Source: Trachelipus rathkii (taxonomy: Eukaryota; Arthropoda; Malacostraca; Isopoda; Trachelipodidae). From it: DNA of 10,000 nt. The first letter of the stretch is position 1; each line of letters starts with the position of its first letter. Made by a program: the position numbers and the translations under genes. The notes below the pieces were generated by a model. It was given only the letters and a program-made list of their open reading frames with translations. It was not told the origin of the DNA and made no database searches. The DNA is taken from positions 75,001-85,000 of the forward strand of contig JABUQX010118691.1 in the NCBI GenBank assembly GCA_015478945.1. Reading direction: 5' to 3'. Below are positions 1 to 7,091 of this stretch, in pieces.

Positions 1-604
1 TTTATAAAGAGAGGGAGCTGTCCTCTGAAACCGAGCGAGTGGAGTTTAAATACAATCACAGGTCTCCACCTTGTTTCATGAGCTTTTTCGAGGACAAAAA
101 AGACACAAAGAACCATCCCATCATTTCAGGTTTCCCGTATGTCATGGTCTAGTTTTAACAAGGGATCCGCGGTCGAACGATTTTTGCGAAAGCCAAACTG
201 GAAGTTTGAAAAAACCTGGCAACTCTCTAAAACAGGAAGAAGGCGACATAAAACAAATTTTCCATTAATTTGCAAGTAAGTCGTCAGGTCTGCGAAATTG
301 GTCTTTGGTTGTCCGCCAACTTAGAGATCTTTCCCGGTTTGGGAATAGGAATAACAAAAGCTGTAGTCAAAATAGATGGAAAAGAGGATTCGATCCGGAT
401 TCTGTTATACAGATACAGCTATAACACCGATGCAGAGGGGTGATTATGACGTAGCATTATGTGCGAAATTATGTCTGGACCAATGGCACCGTCTTTGCTA
501 TTCGCCAGTGCAGTTTGATAATCTGCAGGTGTAAAAAGATTGTTATAAGTATGATCTTCCCCTTTCCCTGTTGAGAAGTCTGGCGGTGCAGTGTTAATTC
601 TCAA
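1..604 (-). pseudogene. LINE ORF2 reverse transcriptase domain, partial and degenerate
   Basis: The RT would copy element RNA at the nicked target. From right to left the minus strand reads FTPADYQTAL, then SKDGAIGPDIISHIMLRH (about 455-520), an in-frame TAG after SASVL, YLYNRI, the strongly diagnostic VIPIPKPGK (about 330-360), NQRPIS for the usual NYRPIS, a stop and a frameshift, then QFGFRKNRSTADPLLKLDHD (about 140-205), and motif A as CVFFVLEKAHE (about 75-105). The family has FFDLEKAYD at that point, so the catalytic Asp has become Val (codon at 93-95 on the plus strand), and AYD has become AHE. After motif A the reading LHSLGFRGQLPLFI reaches the window edge. Motifs B and C (the YxDD box) are not in the window. 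At least three stops and one frameshift make this non-functional. Confidence 0.88.
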
Positions 605-1030
605 TTTTTGAAAGGTTTCAGGATAGCTGAAAAAGCTCGAGTGGCTAGCAAAACTATAACCTAATGGATCTGCAACAGTTACTGGAGCAAAGATCGTATC
701 GGTTATGGCAGGCCCATAACGGAGGAGTTGTTGGAGCTGCGAGATATTTTCTGTGCAAGTTCCACACTAAAGAAATTGGAGTTGTGGAGTTGACAGTCGA
801 AGTAGAAGTTCGAAAGTATTGTTGACTTGTTATGCGATTAATTCGACGAGATCTCGCCGCAGCTGCTTTAAAAATAAGAATGTTTGGGGTGGTGCGGGTA
901 CTTTTGTATTGCCTGTAGAGTTTTCTTCTCGGTTAGCTTGTGCACACTCTTGGGACCAACAATGGATTGCTGAACGTCTACCTGCGGAATATCGAATGAT
1001 GCAAGCTTCCTCTCCCCTCATGATAACTTA
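605..1030 (-). pseudogene. LINE ORF2 linker between endonuclease and RT, degenerate
   Basis: This stretch matches the poorly conserved region between endonuclease and RT in Jockey/I elements. Near 955 the minus strand reads CWSQECAQANRE, the counterpart of the family's PWWS.EC..A. After a +1 shift it continues with a basic RRKLYRQYKSTRTTPN and FKAAAARSRR (about 835-925), then STVNSTTPISLVWN (about 760-800) and an ending that leads into the RT. The Arg/Lys-rich composition and the order SINxxTPxxxVW are typical. Frames change near 930 and again near 690. No catalytic function is assigned to this part of the protein. Confidence 0.8.
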
Positions 1031-1034
1031 CTAG

Positions 1035-1815
1035 AAGAAGTTAAAGGCATCATCAATGATCGGAAAACGCTAATGAGGGGAGAAAGTGGGATAGCTGTGG
1101 CCTGATGAAAAGGAGCCCACTTCGCTCTGTCATAACGCTGGCAAGAATTTTGTTTTAACATTGGGCTCAGTATAAGTTCATTTAAGGCTATTGGGTAATG
1201 GTCACTGCTTTATAAGTAATCAAAGTGGGACCAGGTAAAGCGATCAATAAGAGAATGGGAGCAAAAGGAAATATCTATACGGGAAGAAGAATGTGTACCT
1301 AAACATTCATATGTAGGGAGTCCTGTGTTAAGACATCCCAGGGAAAAGGGTATTGGAGATCAACAAGGATCTTAGACTTAGACGAAGTGACAAAGTCGCT
1401 CCATAAGGGGTGGCGAAGGTTGAAGTCTCCTAGTATAACATCGGAGTAGGGAGCTGCTTAAAAAGGAAGCTAAATCGACCTTAGTAAACTCACTACTCGG
1501 AGCTCAGTAGATCAAGCAAACATTAAGGTCGGTTGACAGACGAATTCGTTCGGCCACTGCATGTTGTCTAGTTTGAAGAGGGACTGGAGAGTAGGGGACA
1601 GATTTATGAATGAGTATTCTTGCACCTCCCTTATCATTGTTACCTCTTTCTGTAGAGGTTAGCGCCGATTTATATTCCGACGGTTGGAAGAAGTCGAGAT
1701 AGCCTAGTTGATGGTTCTGGAAAACATATGCACTTTCGTGCACATATGTTTATTAGTTGAACAAGATCTTCAAAATTATTGTAGTAGCCACGAGAATTCC
1801 ATTGAAGGAAGGTGG
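1035..1815 (-). pseudogene. LINE ORF2 apurinic-like endonuclease (APE) domain, degenerate
   Basis: The APE domain nicks target DNA to prime reverse transcription. The start reads LQWNSRGYYNNFEDLVQLIN on the minus strand (about 1750-1806), carrying the N-terminal WN motif. Next come a PEP remnant of the QET catalytic loop, GGARILIHKSVPYSPVPLQT (about 1555-1625), APSSEFTKVDLASF (about 1465-1505), an intact GDFNLRHPLWSDF (about 1390-1430), RIDISFCSHSLIDRFTW (about 1225-1285) and an intact SSDHYPI (about 1190-1210) that includes the catalytic His. Thus the GDFN and SDH boxes survive while the QET loop is altered and the frame is broken at several points (stops near 1215, 1295 and 1500). The region between 1035 and 1180 continues as a poorly conserved C-terminal extension. 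Confidence 0.88.
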
Positions 1816-1859
1816 CGTTGAGAATGGTCTTTTTGAGGCAGTTGTCTTTATGTGGCTAG

Positions 1860-2758
1860 GGTAATGTTGGAATTGGATTCAGATGGTGAGGAAAGGCTTA
1901 GACGTGGGTCTCGACAAGGAGAAACAACAAATCCTGGTGGTAAGGAATAGTCGTACAACAGAGATTAGGGTTGTACGACCATTTTTTTTTGGGGGGGGGG
2001 AGTTTCGCCATGAATGCGAAGTAATTGAGTTCAACCAAGTCCATCTTATTGTGTGGACTTGGTTGATCGTTGGAAGAGCAACCAAAATGCCCATGTTTAG
2101 GAATGAAAGAGATATCAGTACCTGCCGAGCAAGCATATGCAAAAATGTATTGGAAATTTGGGGCTGTTTCCATGTAAATGGAAGAGGAAGGAAGTGTCAC
2201 CGGAAAAATGTAATCTTTTTGAAAGGGTGTTGGAGTTGCGATATTGGGATCCGATATAGGACCTGTTTGGTTAACAAATTCTAATACTGGAGACTTTGTC
2301 AGTGAGTCATCAAGTGGGTGATTTTGGGAGACTGGACAACTTGAGTTAAGGTGGGAGACCTGGTCCCCTTTCATGCCTCCAATAGATTCAGAATGCTTGG
2401 AGGGTCTGCGGTGCTTGCGTTGAACGGTTTTCCATTCACCTCTCTCAGAAGCTCATCAACCATTAAAAAGAGAGAGTGGGTCGTCACACCAATCTCTATT
2501 TGGGAATTATTATCCATTTAATCCGTTAAGGCATAGAAACCTTTAGGAGTGCTGTAGAGTTGTAAAGGAAAATTCCGAAAGAGAGTTATTAGGAGGATTC
2601 AAAAGCTGGCCTAATCAATCAAGTGCGATAAGGCGGTGCTTGGTGGGTTTGTTTCGATTAAACTGTGACTTGGTTTGGTTTACAATCTGTTGAAGTCGTT
2701 GCCTTTGTCTCAGGAATAGACTTATGGTGAGGTATCTTCTGAGTTGCATTTTTGACAT
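1860..2758 (-). pseudogene. LINE ORF1 (gag-like) remnant, frameshifted
   Basis: On the minus strand an ATG at 2758 opens a 47-codon reading frame that ends at 2615. It begins MSKMQLRRYLTISLF and is rich in Arg, Gln and Lys. Further left are a second ATG with MDNNSQIEIGVTTHSLF (about 2470-2520), a basic patch WKTVQRKHRRPSKHSES, and then the longest open stretch, 2374 to 1898. This includes FIPKHGHFGCSSNDQ (about 2070-2115), which resembles the gag-like region preceding zinc knuckles in Jockey-type ORF1 proteins, though I see no CCHC knuckles. A homopolymer (C10A9 on this strand, 1982-2000) sits inside and shifts the frame. ORF1 proteins normally bind the element RNA. Identity rests partly on position directly upstream of the endonuclease, so the residue-level match is weaker than for ORF2. 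Confidence 0.65.
1982..2000. repeat. Homopolymer pair T9G10 in LINE ORF1
   Basis: Nine T followed by ten G on the plus strand. Both are slippage-prone tracts, and on the LINE strand they encode Pro/Lys runs in either of the two competing frames. The tract probably caused, or marks, the ORF1 frameshift. A sequencing length error is equally possible. Confidence 0.9.
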
Positions 2759-3282
2759 TATATATATATATATATACTATTATTAATATAATATATATAT
2801 ATTTATCTTTTTTATATATATTGTTATTTATATATACATATACTATATATATATATATAATAATAAATTATTATATTATATAACTATATATAATATATAT
2901 AAATATATTTAAATATTATCTAATATATATATATATTATATATAATATATATAATATATATATAATATAATATATTATTTTTATATATATATATATATAA
3001 TATATAATATATATATTTATATATATAATGTATATATTTATATATATAATATATAATAATTTATATATATATTGATATATATAATTATATATAATACATA
3101 TATATATATATGATGAGGTATATATATATATATATATATAATAATATTATTAAATATATATATTATACTATAATTATATAATATTTATATATTATATTAT
3201 ATTATTATATATATAGATATATATATAGTATATATTATATATATGATATAATAATTTTCGTATTCTAATATATATATAATAT

Positions 3283-3312
<30 letters not shown>
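2759..3312. repeat. (AT)n microsatellite, imperfect
   Basis: About 550 bp of almost pure A/T made of TATATA runs broken by single AA or TT steps and a few isolated G or C bases (for example GATGAGG near 3112). It begins immediately at the LINE ORF1 start and ends at about 3312 before a mixed sequence. The irregular interruptions suggest an old, drifting tract rather than a recent expansion. Confidence 0.95.
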
Positions 3313-3314
<2 letters not shown>

Positions 3315-3583
3315 ATAAAGTAAAAAGAAACTTTTATCAATTTTTTTTGTTAAATTGTTAAGCGTGGAAAGTGCAGTTAACTTTGGTTGCCAGGCAAATT
3401 CCTTTTAACAAAGAAATTTTCTTTTTGTTGTTGAAATATTTGTGGATGTTTGTGGAGAAAAGTTTTCCTTGGAATTTTTCAATCCAGTTTCTTTTAGCTT
3501 AATATATGATATTGAATTTTCAGTCAGGTCTTTTACGTTACAACCTACGTACATGCATGAACTATCCTTTCGCTGTAACTAAA
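3313..3583. other. Unassigned single-copy-like segment between two AT tracts
   Basis: About 270 bp of normal complexity, AT-rich but with words such as GTGGAAAGTGCAG and GGTTGCCAGGC. I see no open frame of useful length, no terminal inverted repeat and no RNA-gene motif. It could be ancestral DNA between two microsatellites or a fragment of an unrecognised element. Confidence 0.6.
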
Positions 3584-3679
3584 CTTATATTAAATATTAT
3601 ATTATATATTCTTACTATATATATATAATGTATGATTTAATATATAATAATTTAATATATATCATATATATAATATATA

Positions 3680-3710
<31 letters not shown>

Positions 3711-3743
3711 CTATATAATTATATATATATATATATAATAATA

Positions 3744-3787
<44 letters not shown>

Positions 3788-3888
3788 TATATATTATATA
3801 CTATATTAATATATTTATATATATATATATATATATATTAATTGTATATATAATTATATTATATTATTAGTATATTATTATATATATA

Positions 3889-3929
<41 letters not shown>

Positions 3930-3981
3930 TATATGATATATATTATTATATATTATATATATATATAATATATATATATAT
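3584..3981. repeat. (AT)n microsatellite, left of the hAT insertion
   Basis: About 400 bp of interrupted TATATA, similar in texture to the tract right of the hAT at 7104-7286. The hAT left terminus (TAGTG) begins at 3982 with no other sequence between, so this tract and the right-hand one are probably two halves of one microsatellite split by the insertion. Confidence 0.93.
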
Positions 3982-3997
3982 TAGTGCATGGCCGATT
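3982..3997 (+). repeat. hAT left terminal inverted repeat
   Basis: Begins TAGTG at the edge of the AT tract and pairs with 7085-7103 (read in reverse complement) over TAGTG, ATGG and CGATT. It is short and imperfect, as usual for hAT ends. Confidence 0.7.
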
Positions 3998-4080
3998 AAT
4001 CGGCATCGGCATCGGAATCGTAGAATCGGCTATTTTAGGAGAATCGGCATCAACATCGGAATCGGCAAAATTATACCGAT
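3992..4080 (+). repeat. hAT left subterminal ATCGG cluster
   Basis: Seven direct ATCGG words (starting at 3999, 4005, 4011, 4025, 4043, 4055 and 4061) and two inverted ones (CCGAT at 3992 and 4076), mostly spaced 6, 12 or 14 bp, often as GAATCGGCATCGG. Short subterminal repeats in hAT elements, such as AAACGG in maize Ac, are transposase-binding sites; the same role is inferred here. Their translation into Ile-Gly and Glu-Ser runs is incidental. Confidence 0.8.
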
Positions 4081-4262
4081 TCTTTGAACGATTCTTTGGT
4101 ATACAATCTGAAAATAATTTTTATTCGATCTTTATGATATTTCAAAGACAATATTTCCAAGTTTGCCGTATTGATTTTTAATTTTCAGTTCTTCCTGAAT
4201 TCTATTTTAATTAAAGAAAACTGGATTGAGCGGCGCATCTTTACGGTAAGCCCTAGATTATC

Positions 4263-4358
4263 ATGTTAGGATTTTCAAGCAAGCAGGACATTTGGCAATG
4301 TTTCGTTTGTCATTTATGTAATGATGTTTTGATAAATTATAATACCCGGACTTCGTAA
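4263..4358 (+). pseudogene. Possible BED zinc-finger start of the hAT transposase
   Basis: An ATG at 4263 opens 31 codons reading MLGFSSKQDIWQCFVCHLC, followed by NDVLINYNTRTS and a stop at 4356. A Trp-x-x-Phe pair just before C-x2-C and a Thr/Ser-rich loop is the pattern of a BED finger. The expected His pair should follow but is lost past the stop and frameshifts. BED fingers bind the transposon ends. Position near the left end of the element supports the reading, but the match is short. Confidence 0.4.
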
Positions 4359-5451
4359 GTGAGGCAGTGAAAATTGGCCTGTTGGCTTGTAAATAATTTG
4401 GAGCTATTGCATATAAGGGGTAAGCTATGAGTTTCACCTTTGCACGTATCTCACACAGCATCTAATATATAAGTGATTGTCTTCAAAATGTTTATGGAAG
4501 AAATTTCAATATTCCTGCTAATTAAAAATTCTTGTTATAGTAAGGGATAAGACGCACCTAATATGGCGTGCAGAATTACTCTGCAGGCAGGATGTCCCAG
4601 CAAATTACATTGCTTTGTTACATTCTAGTGACACTGAGTTTCGTCATGATGCAATTGAACAGGAAGACGTTAAAAAAAATATATCCAAACAAATCCATGC
4701 AAACAAATCTTAGGTCATTTTAATCACTCGCCCCAAGCTATTGCCAAGTATGAAGAATTCAAACTAGATTAATTTAATTAAAGTCCAAAAAAATCTAAAT
4801 CGGACGAATAAAAAAATTGATTACTAATGGAGGATGGAATTTTTTGTAACATAAACGGCTCTCGATTGTCATGTTACGTGATCATTCAAAAAACCTGTAT
4901 GCTGAAACAATGAAAATTCTTGAAAAATTGCTAAACATACTTAAAAATTTTGTTGATTGTAGAAATTTATTGAGCCACAAGGAATGAATGGCATCGGCAA
5001 TAATCCAAATATGAAAATGATTTGCAATTTTTTTTTTTTTTTTTGAAAAAGAGTCAGAAAAAAGAACTATTTGAGGAACTTGGGTCTACAGTATCAGCAT
5101 GGAAAAATCAGTAAAAAATGATTCAGCATTTAGCTTTACTGAATAAGAATCTCTGTGCTTGCTCTATCCTTGATCACGCTTTAAAATTAACATTCCTTGA
5201 GGAGATTATAAACAATATAAACGTGAAAGATATTCTTTAAGCAATGGATGTGAGGAAGATATAGGTTGTATAAGGGGAAAACAGTTATATTCCACTACTT
5301 TAGAAACCCATTTTTCAGCAGTTTTCTCATTAATCAACAGAATGGGGCGAAAAAAGGGATACTGGAAGATAATGGTTTTAACTTCAGTTTTGAATGCTGT
5401 TGTGTTCGGAATTTAAAGAGAAAAAGACTTTAAAAACAGCAAAGAAACTCA
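4359..5451 (+). pseudogene. Degenerate middle part of the hAT transposase
   Basis: No long open frame survives, but collinear scraps can be read. There is an open run of about 48 codons at 4548-4711 (DKTHLIWRAELL, then DTEFRHDAIEQED) that I cannot place. The segment near 5085-5170 (TVSAWKNQ, stop, KMIQHLALLNKNLCA) resembles the hAT TRWNS region. The segment near 5300-5415 (LETHFSAVFSLINRMG, later MVLTSVLNAVVF) sits where the family has its LDPRFK box, and FKEKKTLKTAKKLI (about 5405-5450) matches the helix that follows. Catalytic Asp/Asp/Glu residues cannot be identified. A T16 run lies at about 5029-5044. The RNase H-like core assignment is inferred mainly from order and from the strong C-terminal domain downstream. 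Confidence 0.5.
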
Positions 5452-5520
5452 TTCCCAAGGAGAAAGACACGTATATTGAAAAAATTGAAGATGTTATAAA
5501 AGTAGAAATCAGCCATTATA
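5452..5520 (+). repeat. First copy of duplicated hAT coding segment
   Basis: About 68 bp encoding IPKEKDTYIEKIEDVIKVEI and then SHYNG. The same DNA recurs at 6303-6371 with two 1-base insertions and about three or four substitutions, so the two copies differ at less than a tenth of positions by eye. It marks the left flank of the fold-back insertion. In hAT proteins this peptide lies immediately before the dimerisation domain. Confidence 0.85.
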
Positions 5521-5540
5521 ACGGAATACATTGGTGGAGA

Positions 5541-5560
5541 TGCTGGTCCATGCTGGTCCC
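5541..5560 (+). repeat. 10-bp tandem pair TGCTGGTCC(A/C)
   Basis: Two adjacent 10-mers differing at the last base, between the truncated outer arm unit and the A36 run. Probably a small local duplication at the left edge of the fold-back element. Confidence 0.8.
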
Positions 5561-5566
5561 AGAGGT

Positions 5567-5570
<4 letters not shown>

Positions 5571-5606
<36 letters not shown>
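5571..5606 (+). repeat. A36 homopolymer
   Basis: Thirty-six consecutive A. It is mirrored by the T22 and T10 runs at 6157-6189, so the homopolymers belong to the inverted arms of the fold-back element rather than to a retroposon tail. Translation through it creates an artificial poly-Lys end on one open frame. Confidence 0.9.
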
Positions 5607-5608
<2 letters not shown>

Positions 5609-5610
5609 AA

Positions 5611-5713
5611 AAATTATATCTCAAAAACTACAATAGCTACAGCGAAAAGGAATACATATTTGGAATTCTCCTCGTAAATTTTCACATAGGAAAATGTAAA
5701 TAAATAAAAATTA
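5611..5713 (+). repeat. Left inverted arm of the fold-back element
   Basis: Pairs with 6053-6158 in reverse complement over its whole length, with small indels. The two arms could form a long hairpin with a loop of about 340 nt. Inward of 5713 the similarity fades. Confidence 0.85.
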
Positions 5714-5734
5714 TACATTTATACGGAACACTAG

Positions 5735-5940
5735 GGGGCTCGAGCCGACGGGGATACATAGGGGGGAATGTTTTTTTCCATCCACTATCCGTAGGGAGGG
5801 GCCGGAGGACCCCCGCGACACCCAAATACCAAAAGAGCGGGTTCCGGAACCCTCCCCGGAGGGGGGAAATAATCCACCCCGTAGTTCCCCGAAGGCCGAG
5901 AGAAGACCCGACTCCTGCCATCGGGGCGGTATAACCTTGG
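5735..5940. other. GC-rich core of the fold-back element
   Basis: About 200 bp that are visibly GC-rich, with G4-G6 and C4-C5 runs, inside a region that is otherwise mostly A/T. It contains a perfect 14-bp palindrome GGGTTCCGGAACCC (5839-5852), directly followed by a six-pair stem CCCTCC-CC-GGAGGG. Two overlapping minus-strand open frames cross it (5682-5921 and 5785-6012), rich in Pro, Gly and Arg. This is what chance gives in GC-rich DNA, and I recognise no protein domain. It is likely the conserved cargo or centre of the element family. Confidence 0.6.
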
Positions 5941-6052
5941 GTATTCTTTAGTAAAATAAAAAAAAAATTTTATTAGAAAGCAGCTCTTGTCAATGAACCA
6001 ATAAAAGGTCACTTAAAGAGGCTTCAAATAGTATTACTATCTTATTACAATA

Positions 6053-6158
6053 ATTTTTTTTATTTCTTTATTTTTTTACATTTTCCTATCCAAAATTTTA
6101 CGAGGATTCCAAAAATGTATCCTTTTTCGCTGTAGATTGTAGATTTTGAGATATAATT
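6053..6158 (-). repeat. Right inverted arm of the fold-back element
   Basis: Reverse-complement partner of 5611-5713. It reads TTTTCCTATCC, TTTACGAGGATTCC, ATGTATCC, TTTTCGCTGTAG and TTTTGAGATATAAT on the plus strand, then enters the T22 run. Confidence 0.85.
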
Positions 6159-6210
6159 TTTTTTTTTTTTTTTTTTTTGTTTTTTTTTTCAAATAAATTT
6201 TTTTCAAATT

Positions 6211-6280
6211 TCATTATTATTATTCCAGCAATGTATTCCGATTTACTGTAGCATTAATAGTTTTTTAAGATATAATATAC
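6211..6280 (-). repeat. Outer, diverged copy of the arm motif
   Basis: Plus-strand words ATTCCAGCAATGTATTCC, TTTACTGTAG and TTTTTTAAGATATAAT follow the same order as ATTCCAAAAATGTATCC, TTCGCTGTAG and TTTTGAGATATAAT in the inner right arm. It is therefore a tandem copy of the arm, separated by the T runs. Its left-side partner is reduced to about 17 bp at 5522-5538. Confidence 0.65.
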
Positions 6281-6302
6281 GCTAATTCCAGACTTCTGAA
6301 CC

Positions 6303-6607
6303 CCCCAAGGAGAAAAGAACACATATATTGAAAAAATTGAAGATGTTATAAGAGTAGAAATCAGCCAATATAAAAATATTGAAACATAAAAATTCAGAAA
6401 GTCCCTTAAATGGTGGTCATCGAATAAAGGAACCTTTCAAGCATTTGGTGTCCTTGCTAGAAAATATTCAAGCTCGTCCTCTTTTCCGTGGAAAGTGAAA
6501 AGACTCTTCAGAATTGGAGGATAATTTATTCTCCTAAAAAAATCGATCACTCAGAAACGGGAGAAATTTTAATGTTTTTGCACTACAACTTAAGAGTCAT
6601 GATTTAA
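6303..6607 (+). pseudogene. hAT transposase C-terminal dimerisation domain
   Basis: This is the best-preserved part of the transposase. It starts with the second copy of the duplicated segment (IEKIEDVIRVEISQYKNIE, 6327-6386), has an in-frame TAA at 6387, then KFRKSLKWWSSNKGTFQAFG (about 6390-6450) and VLARKYSSSSS. The family has N-P-L-x-W-W followed by L-A-r-k-y-L-c-i-p-a-t-S at this place. After a frameshift near 6485, RLFRIGG and then IIYSPKKIDHSETGEILMFL and HYNLRVMI (6521-6604) match the ERvFSxaGxixxxkRnrLxxxxxexLxFLxxN end of the domain. The TAA at 6605 is a plausible native stop. The domain mediates transposase oligomerisation. Two frame breaks and one stop make it a pseudogene. Confidence 0.85.
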
Positions 6608-6876
6608 CTACAAATAGATAATGAATAATGTTTGCTTCAAAATCTTACTTTTATAAATTAAAGAAGGAATTTTTTTTTAACTAGCAAAAAAAAATGAAAA
6701 AAATTGTTCATTTATTGGTAAAGATTTTTAAATATTGCTATTATTTTTTCAGTGGTTAAATAAATAAAAAGTAATTAACTAATTATTTCTTTAGCAAAAG
6801 ATAAAATATAAGAGAAATTCTACAACATTAATTTATAACGTTTTAAATATTAAATTAGTTTGATAAAAAAAAAGGC
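6608..6876 (+). other. 3' untranslated part of the hAT
   Basis: About 270 bp of A/T-rich DNA after the transposase stop, with several A and T runs and AATAAA-like words near 6760. No frame or motif of interest. It leads into the internal (AT)n tract and the right-end ATCGG cluster. Confidence 0.6.
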
Positions 6877-6995
6877 ATATATATATATATATATATTATA
6901 TATATTATTATAATATAATAATATATATAATATAATATAATATATATATATATATATAATATATATTATATATATATATGTTTTATATATATATA
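6877..6995. repeat. (AT)n microsatellite inside the hAT right end
   Basis: About 120 bp of interrupted TATATA lying inside the transposon, between its 3' UTR and the right subterminal ATCGG cluster. Because it is internal to the terminal repeats, it either expanded after insertion or was part of the element. Confidence 0.9.
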
Positions 6996-7009
6996 TTGAA
7001 TGGAAGCGA

Positions 7010-7091
7010 ATCGGAATCGGGAATCGGAATCGGCACTTTTGACTGGTATCGGAAACTCGGAATCGGCATTCGGCTGGAAAATTTGGAATCG
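7010..7091 (+). repeat. hAT right subterminal ATCGG cluster
   Basis: Six ATCGG words (starting at 7010, 7016, 7023, 7029, 7048 and 7062) plus partial ones (CTCGG, TTCGG, AATCG at 7087). They are in the same orientation as the left cluster, that is direct rather than mirrored with respect to the element ends. Putative transposase-binding array. Confidence 0.8.

Larger units (their letters stand above)
1..2758 (-). mobile_element. Decayed Jockey/I-group non-LTR retrotransposon (LINE), left end cut by window
   Basis: Reading the minus strand gives a complete LINE order: a basic ORF1 start at 2758, ORF1 C-terminal region (about 1900-2520), apurinic-type endonuclease (about 1810-1150), linker (about 1020-600) and reverse transcriptase (about 600-1). 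The RT runs off the left edge, so the 3' part, any RNase H domain and the tail lie outside. Many frameshifts and stops separate segments that stay collinear with the family, so this is a dead copy. The first ATG of ORF1 is at 2758, directly against the (AT)n tract starting at 2759. There is thus no visible 5' UTR; the copy may be 5'-truncated, or the UTR may have been replaced by microsatellite. Family assignment comes from recognised motifs (RT SKDGAIGPD, IPIPKPGK, QFGFRKNRSTADPL; endonuclease GDFN and SDH), not from a database search. Group level is secure; clade is not. Confidence 0.9.
5521..6280. mobile_element. Fold-back / MITE-like element nested in the hAT
   Basis: Two arms of about 105 bp in inverted orientation (5611-5713 and 6053-6158) enclose about 340 bp of unrelated sequence. 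The arms share ATTATATCTCAAAA, CTACAGCGAAAA, ATACAT, TTGGAAT, CGTAAA and TAGGAAAATGTAAA, roughly 85 percent identical by eye. Outside them lie A36 (5571-5606) on the left and T22-G-T10 (6157-6189) on the right. Beyond the right run, 6211-6280 is a second, more diverged copy of the right arm in the same orientation; on the left only a fragment of that outer unit remains (5522-5538, CGGAATACATTGGTGGA). It carries no transposase, so it would be non-autonomous. The family is not one I recognise, and outer limits are uncertain by some tens of bases because of the duplicated hAT flanks. Confidence 0.72.

Noticed and set aside
71..268. Plus-strand 65-aa frame
   Set aside because: Antisense shadow of the LINE reverse transcriptase.
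819..1034. Plus-strand 71-aa frame
   Set aside because: Antisense shadow of the LINE ORF2 linker; no domain seen.
1883..2284. Plus-strand 133-aa frame
   Set aside because: It lies antisense to LINE ORF1, has no recognisable domain and passes through the T9G10 homopolymer.
2759..3312. CRISPR-like or satellite array in the repeat tracts
   Set aside because: No spacer-repeat periodicity; the tract is a dinucleotide microsatellite with irregular interruptions.
3984..4181. Plus-strand frame with Ile-Gly and Glu-Ser repeats
   Set aside because: The repeats are translations of the ATCGG subterminal array at the hAT end.
4261..4461. Minus-strand 66-aa frame with a Cys-x2-Cys
   Set aside because: It is the complement of the plus-strand BED-like segment and has no supporting context on the minus strand.
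5394..5609. Plus-strand 71-aa frame ending in poly-Lys
   Set aside because: The first part is decayed hAT transposase and the Lys run is translation through the A36 of the fold-back arm, not a real C-terminus.
5682..6012. Two overlapping minus-strand frames in the GC-rich core
   Set aside because: Open length is expected from GC-rich sequence; Pro/Gly/Arg composition without motif, and the two frames disagree.
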